A program made the translations under genes and the position numbers. DNA of 64,000 bases from Hedera helix (taxonomy: Eukaryota > Streptophyta > Magnoliopsida > Apiales > Araliaceae), in contig OX359286.1 in the NCBI GenBank assembly GCA_947179155.2, positions 8,892,501-8,956,500 on the forward strand, written 5' to 3'. Of the stretch, positions 1-9,702 are shown one piece after another. Within the stretch, counting starts at the first letter, position 1. Each line of letters starts with the position of its first letter. Under the pieces are notes generated by a model. That model saw only the letters and a program-made list of their open reading frames with translations, did no database searches and was not told the DNA's origin.

Positions 1-290
1 CTTTCTCCCACTCTGTAGTCTGTACTTGTTGGCTTGTTGTGATCGATCGATCGCTTAGGTTTTAGGCTTTTAGTTGTTGCTCGTTTTTTTTTTACCCAGT
101 TAAGCTCGGGTCAAACCAAACTCACAATAACCAAGTCGACCGCTTTGAACTCCAGCAGTTCAAGTCGCCTTTGTTAGCTGAGCGCTTGCCTTTCTCACCT
201 CCAACCAAGTCGCCCAAACGCCTTCATAATTTCCACCGCCTGCATGCCTAAGCGCGTCGACTAGGCGACGACTTGGCAACAATGGAGCTT
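1..290. repeat. End of a CGCC/GGCG-rich inverted-repeat element (partial)
   Basis: This AT-poor stretch ends in a block containing GCCTAAGCGCG, GACTAGGCGACGACTTGG and CAACAATGG. It aligns by eye with the right end of the insertion at 33417-34299 (GCCTAACCGACGACTAGGAG, CCTTGATTACCATT). I infer the terminal part of a non-autonomous DNA element of the same family, cut by the window edge. Superfamily not determined. Confidence 0.35.
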
Positions 291-857
291 ATCCTACGCC
301 TATTCTTAACTGCTTTCACATGGGCGGAGCTAATTCTAGAAATTACTCACTAACTAATTACCTATTATATACCTGACTTGACAGACTTCTTGTGTGATTT
401 CAGGCATCTTAATCATTATTGCTTAAAACAGCTATCTAGGTCAAGTGAAAAAAATTGTACTCATAAAAAAGCAGATTCGGTAGGGGTATCTTCTAAATTG
501 CTAATACTGATCCAAACTTAATCAATAATCAGGAAATGACAGAAACCTTAATGCTTATTCACGTAGAAATAGAAAAGGTCATTTGGGCTGATATCCAAGT
601 TTTATGATGTTCTCTCAGTTCAATTTTTAATGCCCAAGGGTGTACACTAGATATATTTCCCTAAATGTTAAAAGCCACGTGCAAACCAAATACAAAGAAC
701 TCCTTATACAGTATAAAGTAATATGTCAGGCCAATATATGATGTGATCAACAATGTATTGGGTACCTCATAAATCAGGAGGAAGAGAACACGATGTGCCA
801 TGGTAATATGATATATATACAACCCAAAAATAAAGGTGTGCAACGAACGCAACTCAC

Positions 858-1061
858 CTATGACCAACGGAATAAAGTGGAAGGTCAGAAAGTTCAGCAG
901 CAGTTAGGCCGGCGTCAGGCAATCCAGATGTTAAGATTACATCAAAACAGGCATGAAACCTCTCATAAATTTCTCTAGCAGCTTGAGAGTGATCAAATGT
1001 CACATTATACGGCACAGAAATAATAAGATAGCCTTCGTTAGCCAGAAGCCCAAGCAGATAG
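858..1061 (-). CDS. DUF1350 gene exon 2
   Basis: Acceptor ACTTGCAG|CTATCTG at 1062-1063 and donor CATAG|GTGAGTTG at 857-858; 204 bp, phase 2 in and phase 2 out. The translation contains LLANEGYLIISVPYNVTFDH, ERFHACFD and LPLYSVGH, which continue the exon 1 domain without a gap. Its open frame is short, so automatic gene callers could miss it. Confidence 0.86.
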
Positions 1062-4000
1062 CTGCAAGTACAGAGGACATCAGATATAACCCACGTAAAA
1101 AAATTAGTTCAAATACATAAGTTCTTGTGGTGACGTAATATATTGTAAAATAACGAGAGGGCTCACAATCATCAAAATTTATGAAAATAATCCTAAGATT
1201 TATATCATCAAAACCATCCAAAGTTAGCAATAGATTATAAGTGGAAATTTTGGATTGGTTTCATGACATCATGTATAACCCAGTTCGTAGAAAAAGAAAT
1301 GTAAATTTTTCTGATTCTACAATGGTGAAATAAAATTCAAAAGATGTTTAAGAATTAGTCAGACTGGCTAGTGAAAACTGAACAGATGCTCAAGCAAGTT
1401 AATGACAGAGATCAAATAAGAGCTTTGCCATTGCCCACTTAATTAAATTCATTGTAATACTTATAATGAAGATCAAGATGAAGATAGTGAGAGAAAGCAA
1501 CAATAATAATTATAAACACGGAGACTAGGAGGATGGATTATGTTGAGAACATTGTCTGACCAAGTAAAATTTGGAGGCAAAGCTGACTGGAATCCCAACC
1601 TTGGTATCTCTAGCAGCCTAACCATAATGAGTATGATGTGATCTTTTAGAAACAACTTTTGATAAAAAGCAAAGAAGCTGAGCTTCAAGAGAATGAGAAA
1701 CTATCTAAAAGTTGGAGCTAGATGAACCTTTCGAAAAAGATGAATTTATGTGAAGAGAAATGACTATAAAGGGCATGATTATCTAACTATATTAGGAGGA
1801 TGAAACAAAACGCTGCCCCAAAGTGACATTCTGATTCCGAGTTGGATCCTTAGTGTGTGTTATGCATCCAGCAAGCATTCAAACCCACAAGGCTCATATC
1901 AGTGGACTCCACTCTACGGACACTAACCCAAAGATGTAGCACAATGGAAGAGGAGAAGAAATTCTTCCCTTGGAATTAAGGGGCAAGCATTCAAGCCCAC
2001 AAGGCTCATAGCAGTGGACTCCACTCTACGGACACTAACCCAAAGATGTAGCACAATGGAAGAGGAGAAGAAATTCTTCCCTTGGAATTAAGGGGATTTG
2101 GAAAGTGAATAAACACCCTTCTTTATGAGTTGGATTGGAAAAAGTGAAACCATTCTGGCAAGGCAGTATAAGTTTCAAGTAATTCACGTATAATCTCTAG
2201 TACATGGTGAATACCTTTATAAAAGTAAGAACTAGAACATCAAGTAAGTAACGTATGAAAGAAACAATATTCTGCAATTACAAGACAGTGTATGATAGGA
2301 CTGAAGACTTTGTTTGCCTGCAGATCTAGACTCTGGAGTAAATTTCGATGTGAATTTGCACAGTAAATTGGTCTTCTAACATAGCTAGTAGCATTAGATT
2401 TATGATGCAACAGATGTTGACTCTTGATTCATGAAATGTTGATTTGATCATGAAGTTCAATTACTGATTCCCATCATTCTCCCCCAATGAAAAAGAATTC
2501 TCCAGAGTGAAAGTTGATGTATTGCTCTAATAGAGCAGGTCAAAGCAACGAATCAGTAATCTTATGTTGCATCATACTCTGGGTGATCTTTTCATGGGGC
2601 TATGTGATGATCTAATCAGCAAGCAGATATTCGAGTTGTTCGTCTGAACGATGGGATGATACAGGAACAAATAGAACGGGAGAAAAAATAGAAGCACTAG
2701 TAGCTCTTCCTGCCTACAGATAAAGTGGGAGGCAAAAAGTACCTCGATAAGGGAACAAGTCATCAACATTGAAAATTGGATGAATACAATATAAAAATGT
2801 AAATGAACTAAATAAGCATTAGGACTCAATTTACAAAGGATGTGACATGGTCCAATTGCTCGATCCTGTACTTTTGAAGGCATGTTTAGGAAAGCCCCTT
2901 GGGCGCACACGATCTATAACATAATCCCCTTAGCAAGTTTATAATCATCATTATTTAATGCAATTTGGCGTCTAAAGTTGACATCATGAATATGTCGAGC
3001 AAAAGAAGAAGAACAAGAATTAGGTGATACTGATACAAGTTCAATGGGCTGGTGAGGGGTAAAACTATGAACGTACTCAAGAGGAATCTTGTCAGGGACT
3101 AATTAACCGAGCTATTATAGGAAAATTACACATTAGGTAACAACCCAGTTTCCCCTATGCTAACCTACTTGACATCTAAGCAACGTACCCAAGCAACAAT
3201 TAACAACATCAATTTATCCATCAGTTTGGCGATGGAATGTTGAGGTTCATAAAAATGTCCAAAGTGTCTTCCATAAGTAATTAACAAACTTGACATCCCT
3301 ATTAGACACAATGAAATTAGGTAGTCTGTAGCGTCGAACAACTTCTCTAAATAGTGACTTAGCAACCATCCAGGCATCCGTTGTCATACTGCATGGGATG
3401 AGGGTCCATTTTAGAAAATCAAGCTACCACAACAAAATTTGAGTCACTCCCCCTAGCTTGTCTTGCCCTGGATAAAATTCTTACTGGTATCTTTCCATGG
3501 TGTGTGTGGGATTGGTAGAGTAGTGTACAATCCAGTGTTCCTCTTATTACCCTTTGCTAACTGACATGTTCGACACTGAGGTGTAACTTGAGTAACATCC
3601 TTTTTCAATGATGGCCAATAAAATCCATCCTTAACAATAGCAATAGTCTTGTCTCTACCAAAGCAATCTCCTAGCCGGCTAACATAGTGACAACCCGAAT
3701 CTGTATTTTTTATATGAAAACAGAAGAATTGTCTTGAATTAATTCCCATATTAGGAAATCTCGTACTGATGTATGAGACGTTTCTCCCACTTTCAGAAGA
3801 TGTTTAGTCCCACTTCATATGGTTGACTATTTTGACGTAGTATGATGTGATGCCTACCAATGGACATTGCTCATAAACTACTTGGTCGCTCATGGCTCTA
3901 TGACCTAGATGTTACCCATTATGGAAAGACCGACACTTGCACTTTCAAACACAAAGGAAAGACCATACAGTTCTCTTATATTCTTCCTAATGTCACATCT

Positions 4001-5646
4001 GATAGTAAGTTTGTCAAATCTAGACATATTCTCTACGACAATAGTGGCATCTTCCTTAAGTTCAAATATTGCTCATGAATTCGCTCATATGAAAGGTAGG
4101 GAGATACTTCTCTTTCAACCAATGGCAAAAATTAGTAATTGAACTTCATGATCAAAGAAAAACTTAATGAATTACGAGTGAAAAATTGTTGCTTATAATT
4201 CTAATAGCTGCTATTAGCTATGTCATAAGACCAATTTTAGCATGGAAGTCCAGATTTGCGGCTAAACAATTTCACAGCAACTTTCTCATGAGTCCAGATT
4301 AGCTTCTAAACAAAGTTGCTCGACTCCTACCATCTATCGTCATGTTGTATTTCCGTAAGCTGCTCTGTAATCTCGAAATCTTGTTTCTTTCAAACTTAAT
4401 TGACATTCTAGTTTTTTGCCTACATAATGGTATTCACCCTGTAGTAAAAATCAGAATTTAACTAATTAAAACTTATCTTGCTTACCTAACAAATCTCTCT
4501 ATCATCCCTTTAAGAAGGGTGCTTCTTCACATTCCACTCCCCCTTCTAATAGGGTTTCTTTTCTTCTCTGCCACAACATATTCTTTTGACCACTTTCATC
4601 TCAAATATAACTATAGTATTTAAATCCAGCCTCTAGGTAGTGCACTTGCTGGTAAGCCCCAACTCTTATGAACCCAACACTCATCCAACCCAAAACCACA
4701 ATGCCCACTAAGTTCATGTACTATCTCAAGATTTACTATTTTTCAGATGTGGAATTGTAGTACCTATTTTTATTCATAACATTATGTTGTTGCATGTGAT
4801 GCCCTTTATTAAAAAAGGATTTGGCTTAAAATAAAATAACCAGAGGACTTTATGGCATTCCAAACACTCTCAAAAAGGGGCTATAAAGAAGCTGGTCGGC
4901 ATGTGCTTATAAGTTAGATAATAAGTAGCTTTTAACTGTTTGAATGTTCGTTTATAAATTAACTTATAAGTAATTCATCAAGTAATAATTTTTTACTCCT
5001 CAACAAATGACTAATAAGTCATTTTAGACCAAACTCTTTTGCCTTTATTATAGAAATTTTTACAACTTATTATTTTAACTTATAAGTGATTTTAGCTGAA
5101 CATTTTCCCATTTTATTTTAACTTAATCTCTGATTTATAAGTCAAAATAGAGTCAAATACTTATAAATATAAGTAACATCTTAAATTAAATTTTACTTCT
5201 AAGTTGATTTAAAATAAGTCATTGCCGAAGCGGAGAGCCATAAACAAGAAATCAAGTTCTAACCTGTAACTGACTTCAGGAACTGCACCAATAAAAGCCC
5301 CGCCGAGAAATTGTATAATTGCCTTCGGCTTCTTTCCTTTAGGTGGAGGAATAACCAAACAAGAGCCAACCCTTTTGTATATCCTATTGAAATTGTCCTT
5401 CATCGTGTATTTCTCTCTCCCAAAATACCCATTTGAAACCATCCGGACAGAGGGACTCGCCGGAACCCTAGTCCTTTTGCTATGTTGCCGGCGCCGTTGA
5501 GGTTTCTCAAACTTTCGAGATGGGTAAATTAGAGCATCTGAGCAATTAGCTGAATTCGGGCTTTCAAATTTTATAGGAGAAAATCGAGTAGAGGAGGTAG
5601 AAATGTCCACCAAACCGCAAGAACAGCTCACTAACGCCCGCGCCAT
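858..5646 (-). CDS. DUF1350 family protein, plastid-targeted, 5' part of gene (two exons in window)
   Basis: The gene reads right to left. Exon 1 is 5264-5646 and exon 2 is 858-1061; both junctions obey GT-AG and the codon phase matches (phase 2, AG|C giving Ser128). About 195 residues lie in the window. The N-terminus is rich in Ser and Arg, as in a chloroplast transit peptide. The core shows IIQFLGGAFIGAVPEVSY, then YLIISVPYNVTFDH and ends at LPLYSVGH, where the next exon should supply the nucleophile-elbow-like continuation. These are hallmarks of the plant/cyanobacterial DUF1350 family, which has an alpha/beta-hydrolase-like fold and no firmly assigned reaction. No later exon is visible in 1-857, so the 3' part lies beyond the left edge. 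The 4.2 kb intron holds Ty3/gypsy remnants and a 112-bp tandem duplication. It is the best-supported gene at this end; the catalytic role is unknown. Confidence 0.87.
1062..1870. other. Intron sequence without recognisable features
   Basis: First part of the DUF1350 intron (spliced region). AT-rich, with no ORF or repeat that I can assign. Confidence 0.5.
1871..2094. repeat. Tandem duplication, two 112-bp units
   Basis: The unit starting GCAAGCATTCAA at 1871 is repeated almost identically from 1983 (GCAAGCATTCAAGC). Both copies carry CACTCTACGGACACTAACCC and GGAAGAGGAGAAGAAATTC. The few differences (for example ATATCAGTGG against ATAGCAGTGG) suggest a recent local duplication inside the gypsy debris of the intron, probably within LTR sequence. 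Confidence 0.85.
2476..3749 (-). pseudogene. Degenerate Ty3/gypsy integrase fragment with polypurine tract
   Basis: On the minus strand, 3453-3749 encodes the integrase zinc-binding region (DGFYWPSLKKDV, CRTCQLAKG). The region 3165-3377 carries the catalytic-core remnants in shifted frames, including a degenerate QTDGQT-like stretch. The region 2572-2910 gives the C-terminal part (DRAIGPCHILCKLSPNAYLV). Several frameshifts and stops break it. Reading on, GGGGGAGAATGATGG at about 2474-2488 looks like a polypurine tract followed by a TG LTR start. Gag, protease and RT are absent. This is an inert remnant inside the DUF1350 intron. Confidence 0.75.
3780..4142 (+). pseudogene. Ty3/gypsy aspartic-protease-region fragment, opposite strand
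   Basis: The plus-strand frame 3860-4078 reads MDIAHKLLGRSWLYDLDVTH, then KTDTCTFKHKGKTIQFSYIL. This is the segment C-terminal to the protease active site in plant gypsy Pol. It faces the opposite way to the integrase fragment at 2476-3749, so the pair is either two elements or one rearranged by inversion. No LTR could be tied to it. Confidence 0.65.
4890..5185. repeat. AT-rich repeat with ACTTATAAGT palindromes
   Basis: The palindrome ACTTATAAGT or a close variant recurs at about 4908, 4971, 5090, 5137 and 5160, on both halves of a roughly 300-bp AT-rich block within the DUF1350 intron close to the exon 1 donor. This layout resembles a decayed MITE with inverted halves. Family not assigned. 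Confidence 0.4.
5264..5646 (-). CDS. DUF1350 gene exon 1
   Basis: Starts at ATG 5646 (MARALVSCSCG) and ends at the donor ACAG|GTTAGAAC. It is 383 bp: 127 codons plus two bases. It holds the presumed transit peptide (about residues 1-70) and the start of the conserved domain (RVGSCLVIPPPKGKKPKAI, then the GGAFIGAVPEVSY motif). The open frame continues to 5209 only because the intron happens to lack an early stop. No TATA box was assigned upstream. Confidence 0.88.
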
Positions 5647-5929
5647 TGTCCGAGATAAACTATAAGATGAAGGAGTTAATAGGGCGATTTAAATTTGTAT
5701 GATTGTCGTGGGCAAAATGTGGCTTCATGTACCAATTCATTTAGTTTTTTGTTTTCTATTATTCAATTATTATTATTTTTGATTTACAAAGACAACTTTG
5801 GAGTTTTATGGAAGTAAGGGGTGTGGTCCAGACCGCCTATAAAAATAACTTGCATTTCCTCTATTTTAAATTTAAACTTTAAATTGAGATTATTAATTAA
5901 AAATTATGTTGTTGTTTTTTTTGTTAACT

Positions 5930-6062
5930 TGACTCGTAACCTCAAATATAATATTACTCGGATCAATGATATTTGGTATTAATTTTGAGTTATAAAATGT
6001 CTTAAATTAATTTTAAAAAATTAATAATGATCTTATATATTTTTTTTTAAGGGAGTAGTATT
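5930..6062. repeat. Half of a Stowaway-like MITE
   Basis: The stretch TTGAGTTATAAAATGTCTTAA, then AAATTAATAATGATCTTATA and AAGGGAGTA matches by eye the right arms of the MITEs at 36116-36370 and 36480-36722. The left arm is not clear, so only a partial copy is called. It lies upstream of the DUF1350 start. Confidence 0.5.
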
Positions 6063-6611
6063 GCAGATGACTTTGTTATAGTTGCCTTTTTAGTGTAATG
6101 ACTTGCTTAATTCTGACTCTTCAAATGAAAGGATATACACAAATCGAACCTGACCTTACAAGATAAAAAGATAAGTATTTATAAATAGACTATCGCCTTT
6201 GATTTTACTATGCAAATACCTATATATACTAGTACACATGCCTCTACGTGGCAACGATTTTTTTTCCCCCTATTTGATATTTTTTTGATAAAGTATTTTC
6301 AACTATCACATATAGTACATAAAACTAATTAACAGTTTTATGTTAATACAATCTTGTATTATTTTGAAAGTTTAAATTTTAGAGTTAATGTATTATGTAT
6401 ATGAACTTTTTTGATAAACCAACTAAATCGTTTTCGATTTTTGAATACTCCATAATGATTCATTGGGTGGGATGAACAAATCTGATTTTCAAAAGTCAAT
6501 AATAATTTATTTATAATTATACAATAATAATAATTAGTCGTACTTTTTAAATAGTTTATATATTGTAACTGAATAATTTTGTATCAAATTTGAAAATGAG
6601 AATGTCTCGAT
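6063..6611. other. AT-rich spacer, nothing recognised
   Basis: No gene, repeat or domain could be assigned in this stretch. Confidence 0.5.
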
Positions 6612-6880
6612 GATAATTGCAGCACTGGATTACAACCAATCCATTTCTGACAAGTGCAGCCGTCTTGTTCTAAGAGCGATTGGTAACCCACAATTGGCAA
6701 TCGCCACTACCCATAATTGGACCTGTTACCGGATTACAAGCGATCCACTTCCCACGAGTGCTGCACCTTCCTTGATCTAAGTGCACCACTGAGTTTGTTT
6801 GCTGCACATTCCAATAACAATGACAAGTTTTTGACTGCATCAATATCAAAGGGAAAGGGTTGAGAAGCAATAAAAACATC
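6612..6880 (-). other. Unassigned sequence with a repeated Cys-Lys-Trp-Ile motif
   Basis: The minus strand holds two similar short stretches: RCSTRGKWIACNPV near 6720-6760 and, in another frame, GCTCQKWIGCNPV near 6630-6665. It abuts the pectinesterase fragment but does not match the next part of pectinesterase. I do not recognise it. It could be a decayed duplication. Confidence 0.25.
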
Positions 6881-6884
6881 AGAT

Positions 6885-7252
6885 GTTACAATGTCCCCCT
6901 CCAGCTTTCTTATTTCCGGTGACTATTTATAGTCTTCGCAATGCCATCACCAACCAACATAATATTTTTCACTTTCTTCCCAATCTCGACATTTTCAGAA
7001 TAAGCACCTTCCTTCACATAAATTACAAACCTTTTGGTTCCATTCCTCTTCGATGCAGCTTCAATTGCAGTTCTTTAAGTGTAATAAAGTTACCGGAACC
7101 ATCTTCAGCCACCACAAGATCACTATCACTCGAATCACGAATTAAACCCTCTTTGAGGAGTTGTTTTTCCCCTTTTAGTTGCAGAAACTGCGTCGATTGC
7201 AAGAGAATTGCTAATTAATTGAGAAAAAATTCTTGAAACAAAATTCACCGTA
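6885..7252 (-). pseudogene. Pectinesterase (pectin methylesterase) fragment, frameshifted
   Basis: Pectinesterases demethylate cell-wall homogalacturonan. On the minus strand the sequence gives FSQLISNSLAI (end of the pro/PMEI region), GEKQLLKEGLIRDSSDSDLV leading into VVAEDGSGNF (the conserved start of the catalytic beta-helix), then RFVIYVKEGAYSENVEIGKK and NIMLVGDG. A one-base loss after the TLKE codons shifts the frame, and a further shift follows the LVGDG motif. The catalytic Asp and Arg region is missing. Only about 120 of the usual 500 or more residues remain. It lies between unassigned sequence and an LTR-retrotransposon gag leader, so it may be a truncated gene or a fragment moved by an element. 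Confidence 0.8.
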
Positions 7253-8246
7253 CATTTGTCAAGGCTTCTTTTTATAGTCCTTCTCCTGATTAATTATTGG
7301 TGAAAAAGGTGACTTTGGGTCCAGAGGTTATGGACCTGATTCCTTTATTGTCAGTCTTCACTCTAATTCTACCACCCTTTGCAAAATAGGATCATTGTTG
7401 CCCCACCGAAGTGGTTGATTCTAATAACCTCTATCAGGGATTTTAGGTTGAGCCTACTTTATATATCCCCTCCTTGTATCATCATTAGCCCTGTTAACAG
7501 GTGGGGACTTGGTACGCCTCCGTTGAGGTTGATGTGAGTGAACAACATCCTTACCATGAAAAGCCTGCCTTTTTTCTCCAACCTTTATATCATCCTTAGC
7601 CTACCTTGTCCTTTCACGACGATCCTTCGAATTCCTTATCCGCTGAGATGTAGGAGGATCGTTCACTCGTCCTCAGCGTTGTCGGCTTTGAGGTGTCACT
7701 TCTTGAGATCCCCTAACAGTGCTTTCAAGATCTCCTCCTTGTTGTAATTCATCTAAGAGCTCTACCATTCTTGTTGTTGATGACATAAAACCTCCAATGC
7801 TTTCTCTGTCATTTGAATTATCTAGCTCCTTATGGTCTCACATTCATCTTGCTTGCTTGCCTCCCTATTTCAGTGGTTGCGAGCTGGGGTATGAGGATTT
7901 GTCTCCTTCCTATGAAACTCTAGAATTGGTGAATTAGAAGGAGTAAACAACCGATGCTTCAGTGGTGCTGACTGTGTTGTTACTGGTTGACGCCTTCCTA
8001 TTGATGGACCTAGTCTGTTCAATACTGAGCCACGACCATTGTGTGTCATAGGATCCGCAGATGAGCCAGCCTGTTCCACCACATTCTCACCTTGTCTCAC
8101 AACTAACTCCAATTGAAAACTTTAAGGAAAAACTCTTGTTAAAACTCCAAGAAAACTCCAATAGAACTTCAAGAAAAACTCCGATCAAAATTGTTACCCA
8201 ACTATTTCTTGAACAAAATTCCAGGCCCTCCTTCTAGTGCCAATGT
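7253..8246 (-). pseudogene. Remnant gag and leader of a Ty3/gypsy-type element (element F)
   Basis: Reading leftward from the LTR at 8247-8739, the minus strand has an untranslated leader beginning ACATTGGCACTAGAAGGAGG at 8227-8246, of the kind that follows the primer site in plant gypsy elements. A gag-like frame follows at 7870-8112 (MELVVRQGENVVEQ, then RGSVLNRLGPSIGRR), with further broken frames near 7690-7760. No zinc knuckle or pol domain remains before the pectinesterase fragment, so the element is 3'-truncated. Confidence 0.5.
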
Positions 8247-8739
8247 TGTTGCCTAATTTTGTGAGCCCTTTAAAATAGCCAAAAACCACGAACTACCTTC
8301 ACGAGGAAACAGTCACATTGAGAAGAGCATGACGGCTTGGGCCGTCGAGGGATAGTTCAGGTGTTTGAGTAAGTACAGTCCAAAAACGATAACAATTGAG
8401 CGAATTAAATTACTGGAAATAATAAAATTATGTATTAAAGTATATGTGTGTATCGTGATCCGTGCTTATGGTTGTATTTATAGTTGTTTAGATCCACCCG
8501 AGGCCACTTTGGAATGTGAGTCCTTTTTAGAGTCACCTTATAACTGCTTTTAATTATTAATTGTATCCCTTTCAAATTAAATCTCCATAAAATAAGAAAA
8601 CACAATCTCAAATAGATATGGACTTTCCCATTTAAACAGTCAAGCCGTCATAAGGAAAAGAGTAGGCCAATCACCAAATTCGGGCCACTAAAAAAATTAG
8701 GTTTCACCTTAGCTAGACCCAAACAAATATATCCCAACA
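8247..8739 (-). mobile_element. LTR of truncated element F
   Basis: On the minus strand it begins TGTTGGGATATA and ends TTAGGCAACA, a proper TG...CA pair. A TATA-like CTATAAATA lies at 8475-8483 (minus). A perfect 6-bp stem GACGGC-TTGG-GCCGTC sits at 8331-8346. The gag leader follows on the left. On the right the LINE sequence starts directly at 8740, so F inserted into or was joined to the LINE. The missing 3' half prevents a target-duplication check. Confidence 0.65.
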
Positions 8740-9144
8740 GGGATGATACAAAAGATTGGAGGAAAATTCATTATATTAACTGGGATATTATAGCTAAGCT
8801 TGTGAAACTTAGGGGGTTTGGTTTTAGAAATATAAAGCAAGTTAATGAGGCCTTTATTATGAAGTTGGGATGGGAATTTCTTACTAACCATTCTAAATTA
8901 TGGGTCTGTTTGTTTGGACACAAATATATTGGTGCATTAACTCATGATAATTTGTTATTTCCATTTTTGCTAGTTCGAGTTCATTGTCTTTGTGGAAGGA
9001 CGTTTTCTCAATTTGGCCTAGTTTTTTGGAAGGTATTTGGTGGTCAGTGGGAGAGGGTTAGATAAATTTTTAGAATGATCTGTGGATTTCAAGAGAGCCA
9101 AAACTTGTTCATTTATATAATATGCAGATTCTAGTGAGGCTAAT
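8740..9144 (+). pseudogene. LINE reverse transcriptase C-terminal region, part 1
   Basis: The frame around 8802-9065 reads RGFGFRNIKQVNEAFIMKLG, then WEFLTNHSKLWVCLFGHKY, the region after the RT catalytic core in plant L1-type LINEs (GGLGFRS...NKALLAKWGW class). The frame shifts near 9060 and continues through NDLWISREPKLVHLYNMQI to 9144, where element A is inserted. The ORF resumes at 26574. Upstream endonuclease and RT catalytic parts are absent because element F abuts at 8739. Confidence 0.8.
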
Positions 9145-9702
9145 TGAAGCCAACTACAGAACTAGAATTTTGTGCGAAGAAAAAAAGTAAAGGAGGAAGA
9201 AGAGAGAGATAGGTAGGAAGTTATTTTATTTCATCATGCCTTTTCCATTACATAGATTTAGTATTTATAATCCCTTACTCACCACATTGGTGAGCATATG
9301 CTCAGTTACAAAAGCTAACAGAATCTTATCCCAACAGATAGTAATGTGATTAGTAAATATTGGCCACTGGATCAATTGCTCTAGCTATTTCCCATATAGA
9401 TCATCACTTGCATTTATTCTTTCCTTTCCTACCCCTAACATAGATGTTCATTCAAATCGGTTCCCTCGTAAGCCTTCTAGATCTCCTCAGACCATCCAGA
9501 GTTCTCAGTTCCTCTATGTCATTCTCCCTGTCATCCTGCATGTGGTCCCCATATTCCATTATAGTTCAATTCTCCTCCCCTTCAGTAGGGTCTTCATGAT
9601 TTTGAACCAATTATTTTTGTTCCATTAGTCCTGCATCCTCATCAACTAGTCCATCCTCATCAACTGATTTCAACATCTCATAGTTATCAGGCTCATCAGG
9701 GT
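9145..9702 (-). repeat. Element A 3' LTR (main part)
   Basis: It matches 26003-26573 along its length, including CATCATGCCTTTTCCATTAC and the TATA-like block near 9259. It begins TGAAGCC next to the CTAAT duplication. Its missing last bases (TGTTACAAATAAT on the minus strand) lie at 20165-20182, beyond element B. Confidence 0.9.

Noticed and set aside
7538..7937. Plus-strand frames of 60-70 codons
   Set aside because: Antisense to the element F gag region, no domain; shadows.
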